In this document: piece by piece, positions 8,417 to 17,705 of the stretch
How positions within the stretch are numbered: position 1 is the first letter of the stretch
Layout: every line of letters begins with the position of its first letter
DNA from: an uncultured Methylococcaceae bacterium
GTDB taxonomy: Bacteria > Pseudomonadota > Gammaproteobacteria > Methylococcales > Methylomonadaceae
Direction: 5' to 3'
NCBI GenBank assembly: GCA_903917345.1
Contig: CAIXAE010000035.1
Coordinates: 1-51,785 of the forward strand
Length of the DNA stretch: 51,785 bases
The notes under the pieces: model-generated
Database searches by the model: none
The model's input: the letters and a program-made list of their open reading frames with translations, nothing else
What the model was told of the DNA's origin: nothing
Translations under genes and position numbers: made by a program

Positions 8417-9689
8417 CATACCTGTTATAAGCATCAATAACATTCCTCAGCCCGTGCCTTTATCTGAGCGCGTGCATTGGATTGGTGCTTTGGATCCTAA
8501 TTTACGTAACTTTGACATCATTTTAAAAACTGCCAATGGTACTTCCTACAACGCTTATGTTGTAAGAGGCAGCGATGGCGTGGCTATCATAGACACCGTA
8601 AAAGAAAACTTTGCTGAAGATTTTTTTACCCGCTTAGAAGCAGTAGCACGTTACGACGAAATTAAAGTCATCGTGCTAAACCATTTAGAACCCGATCATA
8701 CAGGTGCTTTACCAGAGCTTATGCGACGTGCGCCACAAGCTCGTGTGTATATCTCTCAAAAAGCCCAAACCATGATCAAAGCTTTATTAAAACAGGATAA
8801 CTTTGAATTCATGCCTGTTCTAACAGGTGACAGCATCTCATTAGGAGATCGAACACTCAGTTTTTTGCATACCCCTTATTTACATTGGCCAGATACGCAA
8901 TGTACCTATTTAGAAGAAGAAAACACCTTATTTTCGGGTGATGTCTTCGGTTGTCATTTTTGTGATGCACGTTTATTTAATGATGTCGTCGGCGACTTTC
9001 GCTTTTCATTTGAATATTACTACGCGCATATCATGCGGCCCTTTAAAGAATATGTTAATCGAGCATTAGCGCTCATAGACCCTTTAACACTCAGTAATAT
9101 TTTTCCAGCACATGGCCCCTTATTAAGGGATCAACCCCAGCGTTATGTGCAACGTTATAAAGAACTTTCTCGCTCAGCATTACAGAGTGAAATTAATGAA
9201 GGTGAAAAAACCTTACTCATTTTTTATATCAGTTCTTATGGCAACACTAAACGTATGGCTGAAGCAATCTATGAGGGTGCTATGTCGGTTGAAAATGTGC
9301 GAGTGTCTTTATACGACTTAGAAGGTAGTGAAATAGCTTCTTTTGTCGATTTAATTGAAGGTGCAGACGGTCTTGTCTTTGGCACACCCACTATTAATGG
9401 TGACGCGGTTAAACCAGTATGGGATTTATTATCCTCCTTAGCAGTGATCAACCTTAAATCAAAATTTGGCGCTGTCTTCGGTTCTTATGGTTGGACAGGA
9501 GAAGGAGTCAAAATGGTAGAAGACCGTTTACGTGGACTTAAGTTACGCGTACCTATTCAGGGTATTCGTATCAAGTTAATTCCGACAGATGAGGAAACCC
9601 AGCTCTGTCGTGAATTTGGGCAAGAATTAGCCCTCGATTTAATGGGTTTACGGCAAGCAAAAGTGATTGACATCGCTGAACTCGCTTAA
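8409..9689 (+). CDS. FprA-type diflavin flavoprotein (beta-lactamase fold plus flavodoxin)
   Basis: A 426-residue flavodiiron-type protein. The N-terminal metallo-beta-lactamase domain (about 20-250) carries the diiron motif HLEPDHTG and later ligands in PYLHWPDTQCTY, LFSGDVFGCHFCDARLF and FPAHGP. The C-terminal flavodoxin domain (about 260-420) has the FMN loop FYISSYGNTKRMAEAI. There is no rubredoxin extension. Such proteins reduce oxygen to water or nitric oxide to nitrous oxide using reduced ferredoxin or rubredoxin. In the middle of a nifB operon with ferredoxins, an oxygen-scavenging or electron-sink role protecting nitrogenase is a reasonable inference. It overlaps nifO by 8 bases. Confidence 0.92.
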   Translation: MSNIPVISINNIPQPVPLSERVHWIGALDPNLRNFDIILKTANGTSYNAYVVRGSDGVAIIDTVKENFAEDFFTRLEAVARYDEIKVIVLNHLEPDHTGALPELMRRAPQARVYISQKAQTMIKALLKQDNFEFMPVLTGDSISLGDRTLSFLHTPYLHWPDTQCTYLEEENTLFSGDVFGCHFCDARLFNDVVGDFRFSFEYYYAHIMRPFKEYVNRALALIDPLTLSNIFPAHGPLLRDQPQRYVQRYKELSRSALQSEINEGEKTLLIFYISSYGNTKRMAEAIYEGAMSVENVRVSLYDLEGSEIASFVDLIEGADGLVFGTPTINGDAVKPVWDLLSSLAVINLKSKFGAVFGSYGWTGEGVKMVEDRLRGLKLRVPIQGIRIKLIPTDEETQLCREFGQELALDLMGLRQAKVIDIAELA

Positions 9690-9698
9690 TGATTTTAA

Positions 9699-10004
<306 letters not shown>

Positions 10005-10049
10005 TTTGCACTAACCATTAATCCAACCTAACGACTAAAGGAGTCAAAC

Positions 10050-10400
10050 ATGGCTTTAATTACTTTTTCGAGTCCTGAATATAAGGACAAAACTGTCTAC
10101 GCTGTTGCAGGTAGTCATACTGAAACATTACTAAAAATTGCTAGAGAAAATAAAATCCCCATCAATTATTCATGTGAAGATGGCGAATGTGGCTCATGCC
10201 TCATAAAAGTCAGCAGTGTAGACGATAAACTTCAACGCATGGGTGGACCTTTAACTGAGAAGGAGAAAGAAGTTTTAAAATCTTCAGGTAAACTCACTCA
10301 AGAAGAAATCGAGAAAATGCTCGTTGATGACCTACCTTCTGATTGGCGCTTAGCGTGCCAGATGATTGTTAGGGATGAAGATATTTTGGTCGAATACTAA
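10050..10400 (+). CDS. Shethna FeSII-like [2Fe-2S] protein, nitrogenase conformational protection
   Basis: A 116-residue 2Fe-2S protein resembling the Azotobacter FeSII (Shethna II) protein that binds nitrogenase under oxidative stress and locks it in a protected state. The resemblance covers the opening MALITFSSPEYKDKTVYAVA, the cluster motif CEDGECGSC, the inserted helical lid (GPLTEKEKEVLKSSGKLTQE) and the ending DLPSDWRLACQMIVRDED. The lid, absent from ordinary ferredoxins, is what separates FeSII from them. In Azotobacter the gene is, as I recall, not in the nif clusters; here it is in the nifB operon, 45 bases after another 2Fe-2S ferredoxin and just before nifQ. Identification is from remembered family features, not a search. 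Confidence 0.85.
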   Translation: MALITFSSPEYKDKTVYAVAGSHTETLLKIARENKIPINYSCEDGECGSCLIKVSSVDDKLQRMGGPLTEKEKEVLKSSGKLTQEEIEKMLVDDLPSDWRLACQMIVRDEDILVEY

Positions 10401-10402
10401 TT

Positions 10403-10978
10403 ATGTCTGCCGTGCTCCAACGCCAAACAACTTTAGCTGTGGTTTATAGTCGGTTAAAGACCAGCTCACTTATGTCACCTAATCATGAATGGTTAGCGTG
10501 CATGACTGCTAGTTGGTGTGCTGGGCAAAGTGCCTTGCCAGATTATATGGGGTTGGAGCCGGACCAATTTAATAAATTAAAAAACAATTACTTTCAAGAT
10601 AGTTTTCTTCCTGAACTTGCGCCATCGGGTATTTATAATGATTTTGATCGGATGCTAGAAAGAGAGGATTTGATTAACTTACTAACACGCTATAGTAAAG
10701 CCAATACTTTAGAAATTAACTGGGTGATTGGCATTATTGTCGCGGGTTGTCTGGGTAATGATCACTTATGGCAAGATTTAGGCCTATGGTCTAGGTCTCA
10801 ACTCACTGCCCTGCTCCACTTCAATTTTCCAGAACTGGCTGCAAAAAACTCGATGGACATGAAATGGAAAAAATTCTTATATAAACAACTCTGTGAAGAA
10901 GAAGGTTTATATGTCTGCCGTGCCCCTTCATGTAATGTCTGTATAGATTACGCTAAATGTTACGGGCCTGAAGAATAG
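10403..10978 (+). CDS. nifQ: NifQ, molybdenum donor for FeMo-cofactor synthesis
   Basis: NifQ carries a Mo-Fe-S cluster and delivers molybdenum to the NifEN/NifH complex. The 191-residue protein ends with the diagnostic C-x4-C-x2-C-x5-C motif (CRAPSCNVCIDYAKC, about residues 173-187). The rest is the helical NifQ fold with WMGIIVAGCL-like central segment (WVIGIIVAGCLGNDHLWQDL). It begins two bases after the FeSII-like gene and is the last gene of the nifB operon. It is convergent with the SagB-type gene, whose stop is only 5 bases away. Confidence 0.95.
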   Translation: MSAVLQRQTTLAVVYSRLKTSSLMSPNHEWLACMTASWCAGQSALPDYMGLEPDQFNKLKNNYFQDSFLPELAPSGIYNDFDRMLEREDLINLLTRYSKANTLEINWVIGIIVAGCLGNDHLWQDLGLWSRSQLTALLHFNFPELAAKNSMDMKWKKFLYKQLCEEEGLYVCRAPSCNVCIDYAKCYGPEE

Positions 10979-10983
10979 TTAGC

Positions 10984-12573
10984 TCATTTGATTCTTAAAT
11001 GCTCATAAGCCGGTAAAGTTTCAATACGACTATCCTCTAATGGTTTACCGATCGTAAAATGATACAAACTCTGAAACTGATTGTCCTTAAAACCTAATAG
11101 TTCATGAACACTGTCATCAAAGTAACAGCCAATGCCAGTACCTCGATAACCCGCTGCTTCGGATTCTAAATACAATACTTGCCCTATAAAGCCGGTTTCC
11201 CAAAATAAACGCCGATACTGCCAAGCGGCAACATTCATCACCTCTCTAAACTCTGCTACCATCCCTAAACTAAAGGCACTATCACTTGCTATCGGTTGAT
11301 GACAGGACAGCGTTTTCGCAAACTGCCGGCAATCTCCATTATGTAATTGATATAACGGCAATGCATCAGATATCAATTGCCATGCAAACTCATCTAAAGA
11401 CCCCGCTTTAAGCTTTTTTAATGCTTCATGATTTCTGGGTAAAGCATATATCCCGGGTTCCAAACCCTCCACGCGATGCACAAAAATAAACAAATGTACT
11501 TTTGATTGCCAAGGCCAACTCTGAAACGTCGCCGCCGTTGGCAACACAGCCGATAGTATTCGATAAAATTCGGCTTGAGCCATAGGAGACATTTTGCCAT
11601 CGAACTGTTGAGCACTCCGGCGTTGACGAATCACAGTCGTAGCCGTTTGCTGACAAGTCGTCGGTAGAACCGGTGCAGAAATAGTTTGCCAATCGTCTTT
11701 TAAGGTGCGTGGTTTATATGCAGCTAAAGCCACTTCATCAATCACTGGCCATTTATACATGTGATAAGCTTTAAGACTATCAGCTTTTCCCGTCCAACTT
11801 CCAGCGTCAACTGCAGACAACAAATCATCAATATCACAAGACTTATTTTCAATACCCACCTTAATTCGACACAATAAATCGGGTGACTCTTGCTCAAATA
11901 CTTTAAACTCAGCCAATCGATCTATACCCAACAGATGAGCAATATCCGCATCAGCAGTTTCAGCCATTATTTCGATGCCCCAACCTAAAGTGGCTGCTGC
12001 ATAACGTAGAGCACCCAAAGCGTGCCCTATATCATGCTGACAATAGCGAAAAGCTCGTTCACCGTATTTCCAAGCTTCACGCCAATGAATAGATGAAATG
12101 CCTATTAATAGAGTACCTTCATTTAAATTGTCTGAAACACTACAACGCTTTTCAAGTGCATGATCATGACTCACATAATGATAAACACCCGCTTTTAAAC
12201 CATCCAACTCGGCACTGATTAAATAGACTTCAGTCGGATGCAAATTACCACTCGATGGATTACAACGTAAGGACCAGCGACTAGGCCCATATTGTTTCCA
12301 AGCCGACAAACCAAAAGCCAATTCAAGCAATAAGCCGATGCTAGTCACAGACAATATTTGAGATGAAATGGCGTCTGGCTTATCTAAATCAGAAAATAAC
12401 ACATTCAGCTCAGAGCCAGGCATAGGTAAACTAACAATTTCACAACCCGAAAAATGTCGAAAATGATCAGGTTGATCTTCCCAATCTATAGATTCTGGAC
12501 CCTTTGCATAACGCGCTAAAGTATGTTTCGTAAGATGATGGTAATTTAAAACAACTTCAATTTCTTTATTCAT
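10984..12573 (-). CDS. SagB-type nitroreductase-family dehydrogenase, two-domain
   Basis: A 529-residue protein with two nitroreductase-like domains, the long form of SagB/ThcOx-type FMN dehydrogenases. The first half has RWSLRCNPSSGNLHPTEVYL and GHALGALRYAAATLGWGIEI; the second half has RRSAQQFDGKM, GLEPGIYALPRNH and ETGFIGQVLYLESEAAGYRG, with FMN-binding style residues in both. In thiazole/oxazole peptide systems SagB oxidises azolines, but no cyclodehydratase or precursor gene is nearby, so that role is unlikely here. It sits on the opposite strand inside the nif island, 68 bases downstream of a NifZ-domain gene, which suggests a nif-linked redox function that I cannot name. Confidence 0.88.
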   Translation of the reverse strand: MNKEIEVVLNYHHLTKHTLARYAKGPESIDWEDQPDHFRHFSGCEIVSLPMPGSELNVLFSDLDKPDAISSQILSVTSIGLLLELAFGLSAWKQYGPSRWSLRCNPSSGNLHPTEVYLISAELDGLKAGVYHYVSHDHALEKRCSVSDNLNEGTLLIGISSIHWREAWKYGERAFRYCQHDIGHALGALRYAAATLGWGIEIMAETADADIAHLLGIDRLAEFKVFEQESPDLLCRIKVGIENKSCDIDDLLSAVDAGSWTGKADSLKAYHMYKWPVIDEVALAAYKPRTLKDDWQTISAPVLPTTCQQTATTVIRQRRSAQQFDGKMSPMAQAEFYRILSAVLPTAATFQSWPWQSKVHLFIFVHRVEGLEPGIYALPRNHEALKKLKAGSLDEFAWQLISDALPLYQLHNGDCRQFAKTLSCHQPIASDSAFSLGMVAEFREVMNVAAWQYRRLFWETGFIGQVLYLESEAAGYRGTGIGCYFDDSVHELLGFKDNQFQSLYHFTIGKPLEDSRIETLPAYEHLRIK

Positions 12574-12641
12574 AAGCCTTTATGACATTCCCTAAAACAC
12601 GCATTAATACGGTTAGACTCTAACACTTATTATAAAGAAGG

Positions 12642-12905
12642 CTACGTCACTAATTTAGGTTCAACAATTAAATCATCCACCCAACACCCGACCGGGTTCC
12701 CCAGGTTCAAGTCTTTATCTTCAAAACGGACCAAAAATACAGTACGGCTGGGATCTTCTTCAATATGACCAATTAAAGTAATAACCCCCCTAGTGCCCGC
12801 CTCAGCTAAGACATCACCTTCCGAGCCTCCTGGGATAGAGCCATCATCAGCAATCAATCTTGATGCATAAACTACGTCACCTATATCTAAATCTTCTACG
12901 TTCAT
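12642..12905 (-). CDS. small NifZ-domain protein
   Basis: An 87-residue protein started at the ATG at 12905, which has a clear AAGAGGA site; the open frame continues upstream to 13022 but that part has no ribosome site and no homology. The body (DIGDVVYASRLIADDGSIPG, GDVLAEAGTRGVI, VFLVRFEDKDLNLGNPVGCW) lines up with the NifZ module, including the G(D/C)VV opening, the basic/acidic DDGS..PG turn and the VGCxxDDLI end. The full NifZ is encoded at 18685, so this is a separate single-module paralogue, divergent from iscA-nifU and apparently co-transcribed with the SagB-type gene. It is likely a nitrogenase maturation accessory. Confidence 0.75.
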   Translation of the reverse strand: MNVEDLDIGDVVYASRLIADDGSIPGGSEGDVLAEAGTRGVITLIGHIEEDPSRTVFLVRFEDKDLNLGNPVGCWVDDLIVEPKLVT

Positions 12906-12923
12906 TTGAAATCCTCTTAGTTT

Positions 12924-12939
12924 TGTAGCAAAGCTAACA
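12924..12939. promoter_or_regulatory. NifA upstream activator sequence of the iscA-nifUSV operon
   Basis: Perfect TGT-N10-ACA (TGTAGCAAAGCTAACA), about 107-122 bases upstream of the iscA -24 element and only about 20 bases before the NifZ-domain start on the other strand. I found no convincing sigma-54 promoter facing that gene. Confidence 0.65.
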
Positions 12940-13045
12940 TTGTTAGCACTGTGTGTCAGAAAAACATCTGCCTTTAAATCACCCTTAAACCGAAATTTTT
13001 TAATTAAAACGCTAACAAACAAGCAATTAGGAAAAATTAAATAAA

Positions 13046-13061
13046 TGGCATATAGGTTGCT
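13046..13061 (+). promoter_or_regulatory. sigma-54 (-24/-12) promoter of the iscA-nifUSV operon
   Basis: TGGCATATAGGTTGCT matches the RpoN consensus with GG and GC ten bases apart. It precedes the iscA start by about 45 bases, and a CAGGAGA ribosome site follows. Confidence 0.88.
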
Positions 13062-13106
13062 ATTAGTAATAACAAGAACGATGCCACTCAGTCAGGAGAA
13101 TACAAA

Positions 13107-13463
13107 ATGATTACCTTAACAGACAAAGCAGTTAGCGCAGTTGGACGATTTATTGCAGGATCTGAAATGCCCACAGCAGGACTTAGAATCGAAGTAACCG
13201 ATGGTGGATGCTCCGGTTATCAATATGGTTTAAAGCTAGAAGGCACACCTGCAGAAGTTGATACCGTTTTTGAATGTGGTGAAGTTAAAGTCTTTATTGA
13301 CCCCGTTAGCTTGCCGATGCTAGATGGCATGTCCATTGATTTTTTAGACAGTATAGAAGGCTCAGGCTTTAAGTTTACTAATCCAAACGCCGTTAAAAGT
13401 TGTGCTTGTGGTACGTCTTTTAATACCAATTCAGAAGGAACAGGGACTAAAACCTGCTCTTAA
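13107..13463 (+). CDS. iscA: nif-specific IscA (HesB-like Fe-S carrier)
   Basis: A 118-residue A-type Fe-S carrier. It has the family motifs GGCSGYQYGL (Cys35) and the C-terminal SCACGTSF pair, which ligate a transient 4Fe-4S cluster or iron. It carries a short glycine/threonine-rich tail. As first gene of the nifU operon it corresponds to the IscA-nif of Azotobacter, which helps to load clusters for nitrogenase. The start is fixed by the CAGGAGA site 8 bases upstream and by the sigma-54 promoter. Confidence 0.93.
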   Translation: MITLTDKAVSAVGRFIAGSEMPTAGLRIEVTDGGCSGYQYGLKLEGTPAEVDTVFECGEVKVFIDPVSLPMLDGMSIDFLDSIEGSGFKFTNPNAVKSCACGTSFNTNSEGTGTKTCS

Positions 13464-13493
13464 CCGCCAACTATTTAAGCCGAGGAACCTGCC

Positions 13494-14399
13494 ATGTGGG
13501 ACTATTCAGACAAAGTTAAAGAACACTTTTTTAATCCAAAAAATGCGGGTGCGGTTGCTGATGCAAATGCCACAGGCGAAGTTGGATCAATCAGTTGTGG
13601 CGATGCCTTAAGACTGACCCTTAAAGTAGATGATGATTCAGAAATAATTCTGGAAGCCGGATTTCAAACTTTTGGTTGCGGCTCTGCCATTGCATCTTCT
13701 TCTGTATTAACAGAAATGATTATTGGGATGACAATTGATGATGCCTTAAAAGTCACTAACCAAGATATCGCAGCTCAACTTGAAGGTTTACCACCCGAAA
13801 AAATGCACTGTTCTGTGATGGGGCGTGAAGCCTTACAAGCAGCTATCGCTAATTACCGTGGTGAAGTTTGGAAAGATGATCATGAAGAAGGCGCCTTAAT
13901 TTGTAAATGTTTTGCAATTGATGCGGTCATGATTGAAGAAATGGTGTGGGCTAATAAATTACGCACAGTTGAAGATGTCACCAACTTCACTAAAGCGGGT
14001 GGCGGTTGTGCGGCTTGTCATGAAGACATTGAAGCTATTCTAGAAAAAGTATTAGCAGAGAAAGGTGAAAAATTTGACCCTACTGCGGCACCCGTTGCGC
14101 AACCAGAAAAGCTAACGGCTGTTAAAGGCCCAATGACTAACTTACAACGCATCAAGAAAATTGAAGAAGTTTTAGAATCTTTAAGACCGTCTTTATTAGC
14201 AGACGGTGGTGATGTAGAGTTAGTTGAAGTGATTGGTAATACGGCTTATGTCAATATGACAGGTGCTTGTAACGGTTGCCAAATGGCAGCAATGACCATT
14301 GCGGGCATTCAACAACGTTTAATGGAAGTAATGGGCGAGTTTATTAAAGTAGTCCCCGCTTCAGAAATGAGCAAACTTGCACAGATTGAGGTGGCGTAA
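13494..14399 (+). CDS. nifU: NifU, Fe-S cluster scaffold for nitrogenase
   Basis: NifU assembles clusters from NifS-derived sulfur and hands them to nitrogenase apoproteins and NifB. The 301-residue protein has the full three-domain form: an IscU-like N-terminal domain with three scaffold cysteines ([21 protein letters not shown]; about 35, 62, 106), a BFD-like 2Fe-2S domain (LICKCFAID and [10 protein letters not shown], about 135-180), and a C-terminal Nfu domain with GACNGCQMA (about 260-268). Its stop and the nifS start overlap by one base (TAATG). Confidence 0.98.
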   Translation: MWDYSDKVKEHFFNPKNAGAVADANATGEVGSISCGDALRLTLKVDDDSEIILEAGFQTFGCGSAIASSSVLTEMIIGMTIDDALKVTNQDIAAQLEGLPPEKMHCSVMGREALQAAIANYRGEVWKDDHEEGALICKCFAIDAVMIEEMVWANKLRTVEDVTNFTKAGGGCAACHEDIEAILEKVLAEKGEKFDPTAAPVAQPEKLTAVKGPMTNLQRIKKIEEVLESLRPSLLADGGDVELVEVIGNTAYVNMTGACNGCQMAAMTIAGIQQRLMEVMGEFIKVVPASEMSKLAQIEVA

Positions 14400-15607
14400 T
14401 GGCTGATATCTATTTAGACAATAATGCCACCACTAAAGTTGATCATGAAGTAGTGGATGTCATGATCCCCTATTTTCTTGAGCAATACGGTAACCCCTCT
14501 TCTATTCATAAATTTGCTGATGGTGTAGCACGTGGTTTAAAAAATGCGCGCCAACAGGTGCAAGCTTTAATTGGCTGTGAACACGATTCTGAAATCATCT
14601 TTACCTCGTGTGGTACAGAATCAAATTCAACGGCTTTATTATCTGCGATTAAAGCCCAACCCAATAAAAAAGAAATCATTACTACCACTGTAGAACATCC
14701 AGCCATTCTTAGTTTATGTGAGCATCTTGAAAAAGAAGGCTACACCATACATAGATTACCGGTTGATAAAGCGGGACGCTTAAATATTGAATCTTATAAA
14801 AAATTATTATCTGATCAAGTTGCGATCGTTTCAATTATGTGGGCCAATAATGAAACCGGTACTATCTTTCCGGTCGCCGAAATGGCTGAGTTAGCTCATG
14901 CTGCCGGTGTTATGTTTCATACCGATGCCGTTCAGGCTGTCGGCAAAATACCCATGATGTTGCAAGACACCAAGATTGATATGTTGTCCTTGTCAGGCCA
15001 TAAACTACACGCACCTAAAGGCATTGGTGTTTTATATCTGCGTAGAGGCACACGTTACAGACCTTTATTACGCGGTGGCCATCAAGAGCGTGGTCGTAGA
15101 GCCGGCACAGAAAACTCTGCATCGATTGTGGGCTTAGGTAAAGCCTGTGAACTTGCCCTAAACTACATTGAATACGAAAACACCACAGTTAAAGAAATGC
15201 GTGACCGCCTAGAAAAAGGCATTACAGAAAGCATTCCACATTGCTTTGTTACCGGTGACCTTTACAACCGTTTACCTAATACCACCGATATCGCTTTTGA
15301 GTATATTGAAGGTGAATCAATTTTAATGCTCTTAAATAAAGCCGGTATTGCCGCATCCAGTGGCTCGGCTTGTACCTCTGGATCACTTGAGCCATCACAT
15401 GTCATGCGCGCCATGGATATTCCTTATACAGCGGCACACGGTACTATTCGGTTCTCTTTCTCGCGTTATAACACCATGGCAGAAGTGGATGCCGTGTTAG
15501 AAGTCATGCCAAGTATTGTCAAAACATTGCGTAAATTATCGCCCTATTGGGATGGCGACGGCCCAGTGGCAAACCCAGAACAAGCTTTTACTCCAACTTA
15601 CGCTTAA
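14399..15607 (+). CDS. nifS: NifS, cysteine desulfurase
   Basis: A PLP enzyme that removes sulfur from cysteine and passes it to NifU. The 402-residue protein has the PLP-binding lysine in LSGHKLHAPKGIG (about 202), the substrate-side HTDAVQAVGK motif, and the catalytic cysteine loop SSGSACTSGSLEPSHV (about 325). It starts [20 protein letters not shown], the family start. It is coupled to nifU by a one-base overlap and followed 12 bases later by nifV. Confidence 0.98.
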   Translation: MADIYLDNNATTKVDHEVVDVMIPYFLEQYGNPSSIHKFADGVARGLKNARQQVQALIGCEHDSEIIFTSCGTESNSTALLSAIKAQPNKKEIITTTVEHPAILSLCEHLEKEGYTIHRLPVDKAGRLNIESYKKLLSDQVAIVSIMWANNETGTIFPVAEMAELAHAAGVMFHTDAVQAVGKIPMMLQDTKIDMLSLSGHKLHAPKGIGVLYLRRGTRYRPLLRGGHQERGRRAGTENSASIVGLGKACELALNYIEYENTTVKEMRDRLEKGITESIPHCFVTGDLYNRLPNTTDIAFEYIEGESILMLLNKAGIAASSGSACTSGSLEPSHVMRAMDIPYTAAHGTIRFSFSRYNTMAEVDAVLEVMPSIVKTLRKLSPYWDGDGPVANPEQAFTPTYA

Positions 15608-15619
15608 TAGTCGCCCGAT

Positions 15620-16744
15620 ATGAAAACCCAAGTCCGCCAAATTATTATTGATGACACTACACTAAGAGACGGTGAACAATCGGCTGGTGTAGCTTTTTCG
15701 TTAGACGAAAAGTTATCCATCGCCACACAATTAGCGGACTTGGGTGTACCTGAATTAGAAGTCGGTATTCCGGCAATGGGCAGCGTTGAACGGGAAGAAA
15801 TTAAAGCCATTGCTGCGCTTAATTTACCGGCCAAACTATTAGTGTGGTCAAGAATGCGCCACGATGATTTACACAGTTGCTTAGACTTAAATGTCCATAA
15901 AGTAGATCTCTCTATTTCAGCATCAGATCAACATATACAACATAAACTAAAGCAAAGTCGTGCCTGGGTACTTAATACCATTAATGCTTGCATTAGTGAG
16001 GCTGTTGATCTTGGCTTAGATGTCTGTATGGGTATGGAAGATGCGTCTCGCGCGGATAATGACTTTTTAATTCAAATGGCTGAAACCGCTCAAAAAGCCG
16101 GTGCTACTCGTATACGCTTTGCGGATACCGTAGGCATTATGGAACCTTTTGGCGTCTTTGAAACGATTAAACGCTTAAGAGCAGCCACTGATTTAGAAAT
16201 AGAAATGCATGCCCATGATGATTTAGGACTTGCCACAGCCAATACGATGGCAGCAGCACTAGCGGGCGCTACCCATGTAAATACTACTGTTAATGGTTTA
16301 GGTGAACGAGCGGGTAACGCCGCTTTAGAAGAAGTTGTCGTCGGCTTAAAACAACTGTATGGATTTGAAACAGGCATATCCTTAAAGAACTTCCCTCACC
16401 TATCAGAACAAGTAGCCACCGCTTCTGGTGATTCGATAGGTAGCAGAAAAAGTTTAATCGGCAAAAATGTATTTAGTCATGAAGCCGGCATACATGTGGA
16501 CGGACTACTAAAAGACCCTTATAACTATCAAGGGGTTGACCCTGCCATTGTAGGTCGGAGTCATCAATTAATTTTAGGTAAACATTCGGGTACCCAAGGG
16601 GTTATCTATGCCTATAAACAACTCGGCATTGTGGTTAACCGTTTACAAGCTCAAAAACTGTTAACTCAAGTTAGACAATTTGTCAGCCTTACCAAAAGAA
16701 CACCTCAACCTGAAGAACTCAACTTATTTCATCAAAACCTGTAA
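15620..16744 (+). CDS. nifV: NifV, homocitrate synthase
   Basis: NifV condenses acetyl-CoA and 2-oxoglutarate to homocitrate, the organic ligand of FeMo-cofactor. The 374-residue protein has the HMGL/isopropylmalate-synthase barrel: [18 protein letters not shown] at the start (catalytic Arg-Asp), MEDASRAD, the metal ligands in [13 protein letters not shown], and [16 protein letters not shown]. The C-terminal part includes [10 protein letters not shown] and [10 protein letters not shown]. The short length without a leucine-type regulatory domain fits NifV rather than LeuA. Confidence 0.97.
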   Translation: MKTQVRQIIIDDTTLRDGEQSAGVAFSLDEKLSIATQLADLGVPELEVGIPAMGSVEREEIKAIAALNLPAKLLVWSRMRHDDLHSCLDLNVHKVDLSISASDQHIQHKLKQSRAWVLNTINACISEAVDLGLDVCMGMEDASRADNDFLIQMAETAQKAGATRIRFADTVGIMEPFGVFETIKRLRAATDLEIEMHAHDDLGLATANTMAAALAGATHVNTTVNGLGERAGNAALEEVVVGLKQLYGFETGISLKNFPHLSEQVATASGDSIGSRKSLIGKNVFSHEAGIHVDGLLKDPYNYQGVDPAIVGRSHQLILGKHSGTQGVIYAYKQLGIVVNRLQAQKLLTQVRQFVSLTKRTPQPEELNLFHQNL

Positions 16745-16756
16745 GAGGATATCACT

Positions 16757-16903
16757 ATGAATGAGCAAGCAGAACTTGAAGCCTTTGAATCAGAAGTCAC
16801 TGAGAGAATGGAGATACCAGATCAAGATGATCGATATCCGGGTTCATTTTTTAGAATACCCGGTCGTCCCTCATTAGAAAATACGGGTTGGCAATTAAGC
16901 TAA
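16757..16903 (+). CDS. 48-residue acidic miniprotein between nifV and cysE
   Basis: A short gene with a good AAGAGGA ribosome site 7 bases before its ATG, 12 bases after nifV and 7 bases before the next start, so it fits an operon gene. The first half is strongly acidic ([20 protein letters not shown]); the second half is aromatic and proline-rich ([20 protein letters not shown]). I do not recognise it and it shows no metal site or membrane segment. The composition, spacing and ribosome site argue that it is translated. A role in nitrogenase maturation is inferred from position only. Confidence 0.65.
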   Translation: MNEQAELEAFESEVTERMEIPDQDDRYPGSFFRIPGRPSLENTGWQLS

Positions 16904-16910
16904 ATACACA

Positions 16911-17705
16911 ATGGTTAGGGTCATGACAGATACAATTAAAATGCCTTTATATACGCCACTCAGTTTTTTTAAACAATGGCATGAAGATGTGCATTGTGTG
17001 TTTGGAAGAGACCCTGCTGCACACAATGTATGGGAAATCTTATTAACCTACTCCGGTGTTCATGCGGTCTTAATTCATAGAATTAGCCATCGTTTGTGGA
17101 AAGCCCGTTGGAAATTATCTGCGCGTATTTTAGCCAATATTGCCAAAACATTGACTAATGTGGAGATTCATCCGGGTGCTAGCATTGGAAGACGTTTATT
17201 CATTGATCATGCCTTAGGCGTGGTGATTGGTGAAACGGCTGAAATTGGTAACGATGTCACTTTATATCATGGGGTAACCTTAGGTGGCACGACTTGGCAT
17301 AAAGAAAAACGTCACCCTACTATCGGCAATAATGTCTTAATTGGAGCGGGTGCTAAAATTTTAGGCGCCATTACTTTAGGCAATAATGTACGTGTAGGCG
17401 CTAACTCTGTCGTTGTTAAAGATGTGCCCCCTTGCTGTACGGTTGTGGGTATTCCCGGTCGAATTATCCAAACCAAGGGCACTCAAATTCAGAATCTACA
17501 AGGTATTGATCTAAATCACCACCTCATTCCTGATCCTGTTGGCAAGGCAATCGCCTGTTTAATTGAACGCTTAGATGAATTAGAAGCTAAACAAACCCAA
17601 CTATCTGATAACGCAAGTGCTGAAGAAGAGTGTGAATCGTGCGATGCTGACTCATTGTGCGGCCCCAAAAAAAACAGCCCAGTTAAACTGGCTGCGAGGC
17701 ATTAA
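16911..17705 (+). CDS. cysE: CysE-type serine O-acetyltransferase (nif-linked)
   Basis: This enzyme makes O-acetylserine for cysteine synthesis, feeding NifS; the nif-linked copy is called cysE1 or nifP. The 264-residue protein has a helical N-terminal part (about 1-80) and a left-handed beta-helix of hexapeptide repeats ([60 protein letters not shown]) with the catalytic histidines of the family. A Cys-containing tail ([11 protein letters not shown], about 240-252) is unusual. An internal ATG at 16923 is an alternative start; neither start has ideal ribosome-site spacing. It overlaps the next gene by one base (TAATG). Confidence 0.93.
   Translation: MVRVMTDTIKMPLYTPLSFFKQWHEDVHCVFGRDPAAHNVWEILLTYSGVHAVLIHRISHRLWKARWKLSARILANIAKTLTNVEIHPGASIGRRLFIDHALGVVIGETAEIGNDVTLYHGVTLGGTTWHKEKRHPTIGNNVLIGAGAKILGAITLGNNVRVGANSVVVKDVPPCCTVVGIPGRIIQTKGTQIQNLQGIDLNHHLIPDPVGKAIACLIERLDELEAKQTQLSDNASAEEECESCDADSLCGPKKNSPVKLAARH

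Noticed and set aside
10984-12573. thiazole/oxazole-modified peptide cluster based on the SagB-type gene
   Set aside because: No SagC/SagD-like genes or precursor peptide are found nearby; the neighbours are nif genes.
12941-12966. extra NifA-type sites before iscA
   Set aside because: TGT and ACA are 9 or 11 bases apart, not 10.
12969-12985. possible RpoN promoter for the NifZ-domain gene on the minus strand
   Set aside because: GG and GC spacing fits, but the rest of the consensus does not.
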